The position numbers and the translations under genes were made by a program. The notes beneath the pieces are model-generated. The model worked only from the letters and a program-made list of their open reading frames with translations. It made no database searches and was not told where the DNA came from. DNA of 64,000 nt from Aquila chrysaetos chrysaetos (taxonomy: Eukaryota; Chordata; Aves; Accipitriformes; Accipitridae): NCBI RefSeq assembly GCF_900496995.4, contig NC_044029.1, positions 1-64,000 of the forward strand. Reading direction: 5' to 3'. Shown in pieces: positions 34,533 to 47,800 of this stretch (positions within the stretch are counted from its first letter, which is position 1; the number at the start of each line of letters is the position of its first letter).

Positions 34533-34789
34533 AAAGGCAGCTTGCACCTAAGTGGAATACTACTTTTTGAAACCAAAGTCATTAAGGAGTTAGTGGCTGT
34601 GCCATGATCATTATGATTCCACATGGTTTTGCCTTTGAAGATCTTAGGATGGTCAGGATTGTAATCAGAAAGACTGCATCTCCTAGAGCACATCTGTACA
34701 TTAAAAATGCTAGTAATAAAGTGTTAGTTTTTAAATGACTGAACTGCTAAGTAACCACCTTAAGAGACCAGTATATCCTTGTTAAGTTA

Positions 34790-35672
34790 TTGGACAATGG
34801 GGTTTCCTTTTTTATTTTATTTTATTTTTTGTTCTTAGTTTTTGTTTGTTGTTGTCGGTTTTTTGTTTGTTTTTAATACAATTAATGATGTACCCCACAA
34901 GAAAAAGCAGAAAGAGTCGTTATGGAAAAAAACAAATATATTGAACACATACCAATCAAATGGTACAGATATGGGACTGGCTTTGATTTCAAAATTTAAG
35001 TAGAAATAAAAAAGATGTAATGCAACAGCTGTTCAATTTCCAAGTCTAAATAGGCACTGTAAAAAGACATTTCCACTTTCTCCAGCACACATTCCTGTCT
35101 AAATGCTCCCACTGTAATCAACTCCTAGGTTCCCAAACAAAACAAAACAACAACAACAAAAAAAAAAAAAAATCACTGGGAACATAACCTTAGAGTAAAA
35201 GTTAATATCCATCCACCCACCCTCTTACAAAAAAAGCAAACAAACAAAAAAAAATCCCCCAGAATACAACCTTTCAATGCTGCTGTTCTGACTGGAGCAG
35301 AATTGGAGAATTTATAAAGGTTCAAAAGCACCCAAGGCAAGTAGTACAATATAATTTGTTCACTAACTTGTATTGGAAAGGAGATTAAAAACATTGAGAT
35401 CTGCATCTTGGTACATAAAACTGTTGTCCTGAATAAAGAGAAATCTTTCAGAAAAGTTTTACAACTTGCTGGAAGCCCAGGACCCAGCTTTAGGCATCAT
35501 TAACCGATGGGGTTTAATTCTGACTTGGTTATAACCACTTTTATATACTGTACATCTACCCTAGTTGGATCAGTGTCTGGAACTGCTCACTGGTGTCCCT
35601 TTGAACAACTGTAAACTAAACCATAGTATGCAACTCCATAGGAAGCTAGAGATTGGGTGAATATACAGCCAG
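34790..35672 (-). other. LUC7L2: Probable LUC7L2 3' UTR
   Basis: This stretch follows the LUC7L2 stop codon on the minus strand. Overlapping AATAAA hexamers on the minus strand (TTTATT on the plus strand at 34811-34827) give the nearest strong polyadenylation signal, which would make a 3' UTR of roughly 870 nt. Low-complexity A/C tracts lie at 35139-35175. The end point is inferred, not shown. Confidence 0.4.
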
Positions 35673-35865
35673 TTATATCTCCCCTGCTTCACGCTCTTCT
35701 GAGCTCCTCGGGTCTTCTGATCGGCCATTAGCACTTTCGTAAGAACGTTTCTTGTCTTTGAAATCTCGCGGTGACCTCTCTCTTGAGCTTCTATCTTTAT
35801 CACGAGATGTTCTATCACGATCTCTTGAACGTTCTTTGTCTCTGGAAGATCTTTCTTTTGAGGAT
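35673..35865 (-). CDS. LUC7L2: LUC7L2 exon 10 (last coding exon)
   Basis: Encodes the last part of the RS-rich tail, including RSSKERSSRDKERSRDRDR and the conserved DKKRSYESANGRSED and SSEEREAGEI end, then TAA at 35673-35675. It lacks the FRDQDLASCDRD segment of the human protein and has a longer RD/RE stretch instead. Confidence 0.93.
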
Positions 35866-38800
35866 CTGAAAAGTGCAGTAGATTTGAGAATTCAAGTTCG
35901 TCATCAATCTGTAGCTATCAAACAGCATTTTGATTTTATATTTTTCTTCTTTTTCCAAGCCAACTTTAGATTTATATAAATAGAAGTGTATGAGAACACA
36001 TCAGAAATCATTCTACTCTTCTCCCTTCTCTACTTTCAATTTCAAAGGGCAAATATTGTTAGAGGCAGAATTTAATTTACATTTATTACAGAGCCCAAAT
36101 TAAGGTCAATGTGCTTCACTAAATCTCTAATTTTCAACCTCTGCCCTCAAGCTTGCATTAACAGAAGTTTAAGTGAAATTTCTCATCTGTAGTTTCTAGC
36201 TTGAGAAGAATGTCTAGCCTAATCTCAGACATATAAATTACAAACTTAAACATTTTTAAAAATGGGAGTTTGATTAAAAGCAGGGGGAAATTAACTTGCA
36301 TAATTCTGGAATGAGGCTACTACATGACAAATATAAAACAAATCTGGAATCTGTGCTACAATTAGGTTTTGTCAGAAGAATTATCCCTTGTCTGATTTTG
36401 CAATGTTGGGGTGGTGGTGTTTCTAGATATTTTACTCTGATAATAGGCATTTCCAAAACCTTTACAATGGAGCCAGAAAAGAGCTGTTCTGTTAAACAAT
36501 TCAGTTTTAAATTAAATGAGCTACCTGTACTGAAAAAAAAAACTGGCTTAGACATCCTCCTCTATATTCCCTCACAGAGTGCACCTAAGCTGCCACTGCT
36601 GCAGCTTTCAGCCGTCTTTCTATTGCTTCTGGTGTCACACTCTGCTTTTCTGGAAGACTTTGGCAAAAGCATTATGTTCCTCAGACCTGAATTTATTTGG
36701 TTATTCAAAACCAAAAGGCTAAGACTCCTTCCTGAAGAAGTTAACTTGCTGGAGTGTGTCTTTTATTTTCCAAAATACTCTTGGCCAGAATTCCTTGGAC
36801 AACTGAATGTTTTAAGCTTAAAGAAGACAGTCTTGAATAAAAGTATTTCATATCAGGATTTTCATTTAAAAAAAAAAAAAAAAAAAAAAGACTGGCAATG
36901 AGTACTTCCCTGGCCTAGAAAAAGAGTTCTTAGGAGACATGGAAGTATAATACATTTGAACCTGCAAGTTCAGGCTTATTTTGGATTCTGGCGTCAATGG
37001 TTTTATGGCATTCAACAGAAAGACTTCTCCCACATTCATGTGAAAAGCAGCTCTAATGGCTAGAAGGGCACCTCTAAAAAGGAGGTATCCAGCCTGGCTG
37101 CAAGTTAAATAGCTATCCTGGCCCCAAGTGCAGCAAGACCATAGCTCTAAGGGTTCTTCAGTCTCTTGAAAACACAATAGACATGCTTCAAGAGCAAAAA
37201 TTTTACTTGACCTCGGAGAAATAAGAGGTATGAGCTGCTAGTGATGGCACAGCAATTTTGTCCCTCAAGTTAACAGTAATGCAAAATTCTTACTTGTACC
37301 AAGGATTCTTCCAACACAGGTGTGTCTCATTCCTTCAGGGCAAGAACTGACATCAGGAGAAATATATCTAGAACTGAATATCCTGAGGTTGAAATCTTGT
37401 GCCCTGAAGTATGTCGTATTTTTTAACTCATTCACAGAAAACGAGGCTTGAAGGGCTTATCTTTTGATAGCATCCTTCAAAAGGTCACTGACTTCATCTT
37501 CAAATCACCTTGTGCTTTTTCAATTTGCCTTTGGCAGCTGAGACTGACAGGTTTACTGTTATATGGATAGCACCAATGGTCCACACCACTTCCTTGTTCT
37601 TACATATTTCTCTGCCAACATACAGAAGACAATGCATTATTTGCATTGTTCAAACTCTCCAATATGATATGCACAACTATGATGAGAATCCCAGAACAAT
37701 CAATCGGTATAGTTTTCTCTGAAGGACTGAAATTGAGTCTTGCAAGTCTGGACTTCAAATTTGAAGAATTAAAGGCAATTTGAGCATACGCTCTATACGT
37801 TGGGTCATCCAAGTTAAAAAATGTGTCAATTCAAAGGAAAATGTCTATTTTAAGACTGAAAAACTACAGCTTTGAAGATTTGCTCATCTGCCATTGTGAA
37901 TGCCTTTAAGAAGCAGACTCTTTAGGATAACTGTGATGACAAGCTACAACCAAGATGGAAATTGCTGAGTCTGAAACGTTGACTTTAGGACACTAAAGAA
38001 CACCCTGAAGCATTTTAAATACCAGACACTACTGACTATATCAACTAGAGTGCTGGACATCTAAGTTTCATCCATCTGCAACAAAAAGAAGAAAACAAAA
38101 GACTTGGACCAACCCTGTCTTCTGTGCTCTCTTACAGAGCACGATGGGACTACAGTCATCCACCTACTCCAGCGAGAAAAAAAAGCTCATTTTTAGGGCA
38201 AAGAGCCCATGAGATACTTGAACACTTCAATACAAATATGTGTCTCCATCCTTGGTGATTTAACTCCTAAAATAATCTGAATTATAAACGCTGCATGTGC
38301 AGCCACTTCAAAATCAGATCTTTTCTCTCCTTGCAAGTCAACAGTCTGTTGGGGTTTTAAGACTGGGCACCCTATCCAGTGTACTGCACTCAAGTCTACG
38401 CCACGGCGGCTGACCTATACAGGAAAGGAATTCTGGTTATGAGCAGACCTCCTTACCAGATGCCTCATTGTGCAATTCTACCGCTCTTCTAAATTATGCT
38501 TACCTCGCTCGTCTAAAATAAGCCAGCAAATCCTCAGGAGCAGACAGTTGAGTCATTCAAAGGCAACAACCCCAGACTGCTCTCTGCAGTAATCCTTCAA
38601 TGAGGGGTTAAGCCACTTCCCTTGCAAAGCAATGTCTTCAGATGCAATGCAACAAGTTTATTTTCAGGCGTATCTAAACTTGTTTTTATCTGGCGCAGTA
38701 CACAACAGATGGGCTCCAGTGCTGGGAACAAGAGCCCAAGGTAAAAACCAAATGTATGACAGTAAGACTACTGCTGATATCCCTGGGTTCGAATGGAGAT

Positions 38801-41800
38801 CAACTGTTTCACCTTCTACACTGCAGGAAGCTGGTAGTATTATCAACTTGACACCAATACCTTATATCACTCATCCAAAACAGAAACAATACATAACCCC
38901 ATGATTTTTATTTAAAAAAACAAAACAAAAACCAAAACCAAAACAAACCAACCACTATACTATGTCAAATCATAAATATGCTAAAGGTATAACTGAAATC
39001 TGAGACAGTCTCAAAATGTGTTTGAATTATGAAGTGATAAATGTAAACTTAATTTAGTACGAAAATTCTCATCATGCATCTAGGAAAAGCCACTTATTTC
39101 AAGGCCAACATGTACCTCTTTTTGGAGCTGCGTTCTCGGCTTCTCTCCCTGGAACTATGCCTGCTTCTATGATGGCTGCGACTCCGGCTGCGGCTGTTAG
39201 AGCGAGACCTGTGACGATGGCGCTTCTCACGGGATTTGGAGCGAGTTCTTCTCTTTCGTTCCCGGGAGGCTGAGCGAGACCGATGTCTGCGGCGATCTCG
39301 GGACCTAGATCTACGAACAGAAAGGACTTAAACCAGGCACTGCATTCACCTAGCTACTCTACCAGTGTATTGTGAATATCATACACTCTATGGATAAGCA
39401 AAGCTGTATAAAGAATGGTCTGCAGTGTCCAGGGCTATTGCATTGTCCTATCACAGGGGAAACATACATTAGAAATCCTACGAACTCCTTTGTGACTAAT
39501 GCAGACAAATTTACAGTTAATTCATGACTGTATGTATGTTTACAGCATAGCCAATTCCATCTTCTGAAAGGAATTAAAAATATGGAAAAAATAGACTTTT
39601 AAAAAGTTTAAAATCTTGTCTTTTATCAGGCAAAGTTGTAGAACTTCGTGATGCAGTGACTGGGATCATATGTCAGAACCTATGTATTATGATGTTCTGA
39701 GGAAACAGGACTATATCCTTCCCCATAGCTACTACAATAAAACTAGTCTGGAAGGTTCTAGACACCATACAAATTTATGATTTTTTTTTTTTTTTCTTAA
39801 ATCACTTTGCAGTAATACCTCACTGGTGACCTTCAACTGTGTAGGTTAGGAGGAAAACTTGTACTATTGATGGGTCATCTGTTGAGAGTTAACCTGGTGC
39901 TTAGGATTTTAAAATCATGGGTTTTCACCAAAAGGTATTAACCACAAGCTTCTGTTTTGAAGAAAGAGCAGTTCTCTGTTTTAAGTGTTATTTGGGACAA
40001 AAAGTTGCATTGTAGTAGCCACAAAGTAGACGTACATGTATAAAGTCAGTAGCATGGTGATAAAAACTGTATAAACAGAGATATGACTATGTAACAGAAT
40101 ACTGTAAAGATGGACATCTTAAACCAACAGTGCTAGACAAACTTAAAATGTTCCAGCTTGTGAAAGGCTGGCTTCACGGATGGTATTCCTCATCTGCAGA
40201 TGTACATACCTTTTGGTATGCTTGCTGTGGGATCTGGACCTGAAATAAACGGAAAATAGTAAATCAATTTTTCTTACACAATCTTATTATCAAATAAAGT
40301 ACAACTTAGCAATAGTAAACCAGACTAGTTGACCTGTTATTGTATTTCTTATTTGTCCTGGTTTTGGCTGGGATAGAGTTAATTTTCTTCTTAGTAGCTG
40401 GTACAGTGTGTTTTCGATTTAGTGTGAGAATAATGTTGATAACACACTGATGTTTAGTTGTTGCTAAGCAGCGCTTATCCTAAGTCAAGGATTTTTCAGT
40501 TTCCCATGCTCTGCCAGCAAGCAGGTGCACAAGAAGCTGGGAGGGAACATGGCCAGGACAGCTGACACAAACTAGCCAAAGGGATATTCCATACCACAGA
40601 ACGTCATGCTCAGTATATAAACTGGGGGGTGTTGGCTGGGAGGGGCGGATCAGTCTGCAGGGTGGTGAGCAACTGCATTGTACACCACTTGGGGTTTTTT
40701 TTTCTTTTTTTTTTTTTTAATTATATTCCTTTTCATTACTATTATTACTGTTATTGTTATTATATTTTATTATTATTATTGTTAGTATTACATTTTATTT
40801 TACTTTAGTTATTAAACTGTTCTTATCTCAACCCATGAGTTTTACTTTTTTTCCAATTCTCCTCCCCATCCCACTGGGTGGGGGGGTGCAGAGTGAGCAA
40901 GTGGCTGCGTGGTGCCTAGCTGCTGGCTGAGCTTAAACCACAACATTGTTTTACTAGCAGTTATTTAAAGGCCTTTTAATTGATGTTAACGTCTTTGTAA
41001 CATATTTACCAGGAAATAGATCCCTCTGACAGTTGTTTTGTGTTTGTTTTTTTTAATTTATTTTTGAGCCCACCATACTACAAACCCAAAAGAATATCTA
41101 ATCTGCTTTTTTATTCCCACCCCTCCCACAGAGAAAGCTTACAGTTCAAGCCAGTACTCCCTTATTTCTTGTCAGGTATGTATTATCAGACTGCAATAGA
41201 TTTCCAAAGTTGACATTGTTAAACTCTGAAGCTAACACGTCAAGAGAACTGCAGTTCAGATTCCATTCCACTCTAGCCCCACAAGGCCTGGAAGCAACTA
41301 TTTCGTAGAAGAACAGGGAATTACTTTCCTTAGTCGTACATTCAACTACTTCCAATAAGGAAAATTCCTAACATCTATAAAGAAAATACCTCATATCTAA
41401 CAGATGTTAGGAACTTACATGTGTGTAAACCTACATCTGTCAGGTCTCAAAACAAGGTACACACCTGAAAATTTTCATTTAAAGGCCTTTTGTTCAAATA
41501 TGAAGAGACACTTCTATCTGTAGTTTTAAAAAATGTTTTCTATGAACACAATTCACATTGTAAGACTTAGACATGAAATTCACTCTCAATCCTTGTACAT
41601 TTCCAAGGAATGCAGACTATCATGATTCTGCAGATTTAGGAATGTGCATGAACTACATCAGTTTTTCCATTAAACTTAAATAGGTCATTATGTATTTGCA
41701 ATTACAATAGATCCCTACCTCCTTAGTTTCTCCCTTTCTTCTCTTTCCCTCTCCTCTCTACGTTTCAGACGTTCCTGATTTCGTTTCTCCTGTTTATCAG

Positions 41801-44800
41801 CCACAATCCTCTAAAAGCAAAGGAATATATTCATTAAGTTACACTTCAAAATTTCTCAGATGAAGGTGCTATAAAAATAATCTAGACAGTTAATATTCAG
41901 TTCTTTCCCTCATGTATATTCCCTTTCCCTTGTGTATATTATTCCCTCTCTCTTCCTCAGTGTGTGTGTGTGTGTGTATATATATATTTTTTTTTCCCTC
42001 CAAGAAACAGAAGTTATTGCAGAAGAGCTACAGCAAATAGATGGGTGTTACATGAAGACCTGAAATACATAGCTATATTAAGTTTTTCATGAAGGGGAAT
42101 TCAGAGCAGTAAGTCATGCTTTTAATTTGAGAGTTTCCATGCCAATCCGATCGTATTTTGGCCACTGGGGAAAGGTAGGAAGGAATCAGAGCTGGGAGAG
42201 TTAATTGTTTTAGTAATTCCTTCAGCTACGCTGTGACAAAAAGAAATCCTTAGTCTTAAAGGACTTGGCTGGGCTGATACCTAGCTTTGAGGCTACTTGT
42301 TTCTGTATTGTGAACATGAGATGTAATTAGAGAGGATGCTTCAGCTGCTAGCCCCCAGGTTGAACTCACTACTACTGGGGACAAGGCACACTCAGTAGAG
42401 GGCCCTCAGATGTGGAACTCACAACTGGAGATCTGGCCAAACCCAAGTCTCGCCACCTTCTGGACATGATGCAAGAAATTCAACTCTTTGTAAAGACCTT
42501 CTTCTGAGATGTGGAATTGCCCCAGCAGCATCTTGATTAGATCTCTGAGGAGAGCTCTGAGGAAGGAGGGGATAGTTATTGTTTTCTTTTTTTGTTAGCG
42601 AAGTACTTCAAAAGATTATTTTATTGATGCTTTGGGAATGTGAAATAATTATCCATGCATATTTTTTTTTGGAATTGTGTAAATAATCAGTTATTTCAAC
42701 CCTTTATGTCAAATCATATCTATACTTCCTTGTACAATATCAGTACTTTAACAAGCAAGGATTCTTGTTCAAGTGACTCTTTGCATAATTTCATGGAGCG
42801 ATGAGAGGAAGCGCACATGATCTATTCTAGGCATCTAAGGTTTAAGTTACAGCAGCTATATTTAGGAGCCTAAGTTGCCAATAAATTCAACGGAAAGAGT
42901 TGGACTTTCCAATGAGTAAGTCACAGTATCCATGCAAGACAGCTGGAATATTATGAAATATAAACCAAGCCAATTTAGTCAAACTCAGTAGCAGCATTTT
43001 CTGCTTTTAGGGCTTCAACTCATTTAGCTATTATCTTTAGTGATTTCTACAGTTAAATGCTTAACTGAGCCTTGAACTCCATAATTTGCAGATTAAGATC
43101 ATAAATGGCATCGGTGTCCAAATCCATCCTCTTGAATACCAAAAGTCTAGAATATAATTCCAGTAAGTCTTTCTTCCAGCACACAATTTCTGGTCACGTT
43201 AATGTTGTTTAGGATAATATTCCAACTGGATTTCAAATGTTCAAACTACAGAGAACATGCAACCTCTCCATAACAATTATTTTAATAGCTAGCCTGACTT
43301 CAATATATACATCTTTTTGTATTCTGACTTGGGATAGCTACAGCCTTGAGTTGTTGGAATTTATTTCATCTATTGTCAGTTAAGCTTAAAAGCCTTCAAA
43401 AATTACTTAAAAAAAAAAAAAAAGAAATCTTCTTTAGTTGTTGGTACCTATAGAATGAAAGTCACCTCCTAATCTTTGTCCAGATAAAATAAACAAGTTG
43501 AGTTTTAGTCTTTCACCATACAGCAGGCTGTTTGAGCTCTAAGCATTTCTGTAGATGTTTTTTGAAAGCTTTGCCATGTGTTATCATGCTCCTTTCACAT
43601 TGGTACCAAAAATGAGGATTTCAACACCAGCCCTATTAACATTTTATCCTAATTAAATAAATAAAATATCACTCAGGCCCACTACATGTTATTCTATTTT
43701 CAAGAGTCTCATTATTACTTTCAGCCAATCAACTCGCTAAAACTAAAGTTCATTTGGTTATCTCCTATGACTGCTAAATATGTTTCAACATCCCTGTTCA
43801 AAATACTGTTCTCCGTTTTACAAGTGGAATCGCACTCTTTGTTCCCAAGATGCATTACTGTGAACATGTGTTTTAATATACCTCGGTGCAAAAGAGGTTA
43901 TCTTATCAAATTATCCAGATAACCGAGACTAAATTGGAATGTTTAGCGTTTTGTAGACTAATGAAATCCCAAATTTTTAAGTAATATGAAAAAATTCACA
44001 CGCCCAGAAAGAAATATTCCATTAAGGTTGTCTGGCAAATAAGTAGGAGCACACACATACACACAAAAATATAAGAATGATTTACCCTGAGTTCCTCAAG
44101 CTTCTCTCTTATTTCAATAAATCCTAAATGCAGTTTTCCTCCGAAGTGGTCAGCAAGTCGTCGGTCATTGTCATGAAGACCAAGATAAGCTGAGCACACT
44201 TCACAAACCCGTAGCTTCTGCTGCTGAAAGCTGGAGGCAGGCATAGAATTCCTGTATACTTCCTAGAAAAAACCCAGTGTGCTAACTATTACTTCTCAAT
44301 GCCCAGAAATACAAAGATAATACTTTACCAAAGATATACTACAAATTGATAACCAAATTCAATGTACACCAGCACACCCTTTAGTAAATTCACACTATTC
44401 ATAAATCAAGTGTCTCATTAAGAGACAAGGCAGGTTCCTTCTTTTGAAGATCGGACATATTTAATCGGACATAACCAAATTCAATGTACACCAGCACACC
44501 CTTTAGTAAATTCACACTATTCATAAATCAAGTGTCTCATTAAGAGACAAGGCAGGTTCCTTCTTTTGAAGATCGGACATATTTAAAGGCAGGACATCAG
44601 CAAGTGGTTTTGCAAATTAAACAAAGTAGGGTGTTTATTAACTTTACTTACGATCATACTACTTCTACGGATAAACAACTTTTTCATATGCAACAGTGAA
44701 TACACATTAACACTACAATTACTATGGTAACATACTATGAAAATATTATGCCAGTTTTAATTCTAAACCCAGTTTAAAACAGTAGTAGTTTCCTGAGAAA

Positions 44801-47800
44801 TCTACCTGCATTTTAGCCACTAACAAGTTACCTGAGCAAAATTTATTTACAGACACTCAGATGACAGACAAGAAAGACTGCCAGCAACCCCTCTGGCACC
44901 ATTAAAACAACTGTAGATGTTTGTTTCTATAAATTTAAGTATCTTGGTAAAATACGACATGAAAAAGCTCTTGGTGAGTTCTGCCACCTGAACATTACAA
45001 CAGGGACTGTTTTGACTTGCCTGATACACAAGCCATTGACCATCTTTCAATGAAGACAATGGTTCACTTCACTGAAGCTTTCCAGTACGAGCCACATCAG
45101 CACACCATGAGGCACAACAGAGTTGCCACAGCAAGAGCCATGAGACCAAATGAGGCAAGTCAGTCCAACAAACACAGACACAACTGTAGTGTCCACAGAT
45201 AAAACTGGCCAATACAGCTAAACTAAGATAAATGCATCATCTGTGGAAGTGAGTATAATTTTAATATAAATAGGAGTGTATTTAAAGGTAGAAACTTTGA
45301 CTGTACCGGATGCAGCAAATTCTTTTGTTTTATATGAAGCAATTAGTTAAGGAAATGACAGCAGGTAAGACATCTTGCATTACACAGATGCCAACCAATT
45401 TAATCTTGGACCCTGCCCTCTCCATCCCCCAAGCCTTACACAATCAACTTACTTCTGCTTCTCTCTTCTTTACCCGAGCCTTCTCCACTTCATCCATTAC
45501 TTTTTGAGATTCTTCCACATTCCCATCAGCTCCAAGCTGTTCTACTTTGGCCAGCAGTTTCCCAATTTCTTCATTCAATTCATGAACTCTTTCAGCCTTG
45601 AAAGACAAGGAAAGACTTAACACAGGAAATGCTTTTAATTATGGAAAACAATTTGAACTACTACCGAGTTATTATATGCAAAATTGGTAGGACAGAATTA
45701 AGAGAGACATGCAGAGATAACTTCTCCAGGTAAAAGTGAAACAGAAGCTGCCTCATGTAAAAACACACAGAGAAAGGCTGAGTTAAGTCTATGTACCAAC
45801 TCCAGAGCAGGATTTTGTTCAGAAACTTCAAGTAACTCACACGGTTGTCTATACCACAGTCTTGCAAAATTACTATTTGTACAATCATTCCTTCTAGCAT
45901 GTGCATATATATGCAGAAAAACGATGAAAGCTTTTTTCAGTTAGAAGATCTAGAGAAAAGCACATCAAATTTTGTTTACTTTATGGATGAAGTTTTGATC
46001 AAAAACCGTAAGAATTACTAACATTTGTATGGCATGGAATCACAGAGTCAAGGTTCCTGAGCATAAAAATATCAGAGAGGTCTCTTTCCTGTGTTCTCCC
46101 CTCCGTGCTTTAAAGGTAGTTTTGGGAAGGACAGAAAAAAATGTCTTAATTTTTCCCCTCCTCAGCATGAATTCTCAGATTCAATAGCTTGCCAAAGCCT
46201 TAAGTTGATTCCTTAGAAAAACAGACCTTCAAAGAGACATCAGTAACTAGTTTTACATGCTTACTTTAGCTGCAACTTCAGCACTGATCTCTTCTTGGGT
46301 TTCAGCTAGTCTTTTCTTAGCCACTTCTGTTCTCCTGTCACAGTCTGCAATAAATGACTGCAGGTGGTCCATTGCCTACAATATCAATAAAAACACTGAT
46401 CAATGCTGTCGAGAACACGAATATTTCATTAGCCTTAACATTTTCCAGGTTTAAGACTTAACTTTTATAAGTTTATTAGTGAAACCTTTGTAAAACAATA
46501 ATCTAGCAGTTTATGGTGACTAATCACCTATATTAATACACAACATTTTAAAAATCATAGTCTACACATTGTCGTAGTTATAAGTATTTGCAGAAAATTG
46601 GAAGTGAATCTGTCTTAAGTCTTCCCTAAGAAGTGAGCATTTCTAACATGCATTAAAATTCTTCAAAGGATACTCAGGTTCACCTCACCCAGCCAATACA
46701 TGCAATACCGTAACTTTTTTCACTCGGGTTTTAAGCTATTAAGCATATTAACACCATCCCTCCAAATAACAACAAAAAAACCCCAAACCTTTTTGTCCTA
46801 GTGAAGACTAACTTCCTAGTTGGGAGTTCAAAACTGTATTACTCAAACTACCGTGTACTGAGACACAGCATATGATTTGTTATCCCCAATACAAAATTAC
46901 TTTCTTCAATAAACATAGAATTTAAGACTCTCTTCAAAGCATACACAGTCTTAACATTCACTTGCTATTTGATAATACTAAGACAGCATCCAGGTTTATG
47001 ATAATTTGTTCTGTGGAAGGCTGTTAATAGTTCTACCTAGAGATGACTACGAATGCAAATTAAATACTCACATATAATCATGAAGAGGCATGTATCGTTT
47101 ATGTAACTGACAAGGGTTTCTCTACCTCTTTCTATAAAATTACTTTCCAAAAGTTTTCCTTCAGTGTGTACAAAAACTTAACTTTTATCGCTCAGTTTAT
47201 CCACCCAAGTACACAAATTATGCTTTCTCTCTACCATTAAGATAAAATACATACATCAAGCTCAAAGAAGAAATCTTGATCTTTGGATGCTATTTCATAG
47301 TCTGCCCTTAATGCCAGGTCATGCACCTTCAGACATTCACCAAGGTCCATTCTCTGAAAAGAGACAGAGGGAAAGTGGTGTTATTTTTCAGAAGTGTTAT
47401 AAGGAATGAAATTAGCATGACTTTCTTTAACAGTCAAATATTCTGAAGCAAATAATCTCCCCTGTAGGAATGAAAAGACAGTTTAATAAAGCTGTAAGAC
47501 AATACCAGATCTTTAATAAACATGCACAAATCAGGAAATAGTAAAAGCAGACAATTAACAGCTTATCTTATCATGATGGCTATTTGCATTACAAAGTATC
47601 ATTAATGTCCTGCAAAAAATGTCGTTTTATTGAAGGTTCAAACAAGTGACTGAAGTGGGACATCCTGTATTGAATTAAAACAGCTTAGGAGAACCAAGTT
47701 TCCTGCAAATAACTGGCAATTAAATGTTCAAATGCTTGATCTGAACTGTCTGCACAGTCTATGTGTGTTCCAGTTATATTCATCACCTGAAATAGCTACA

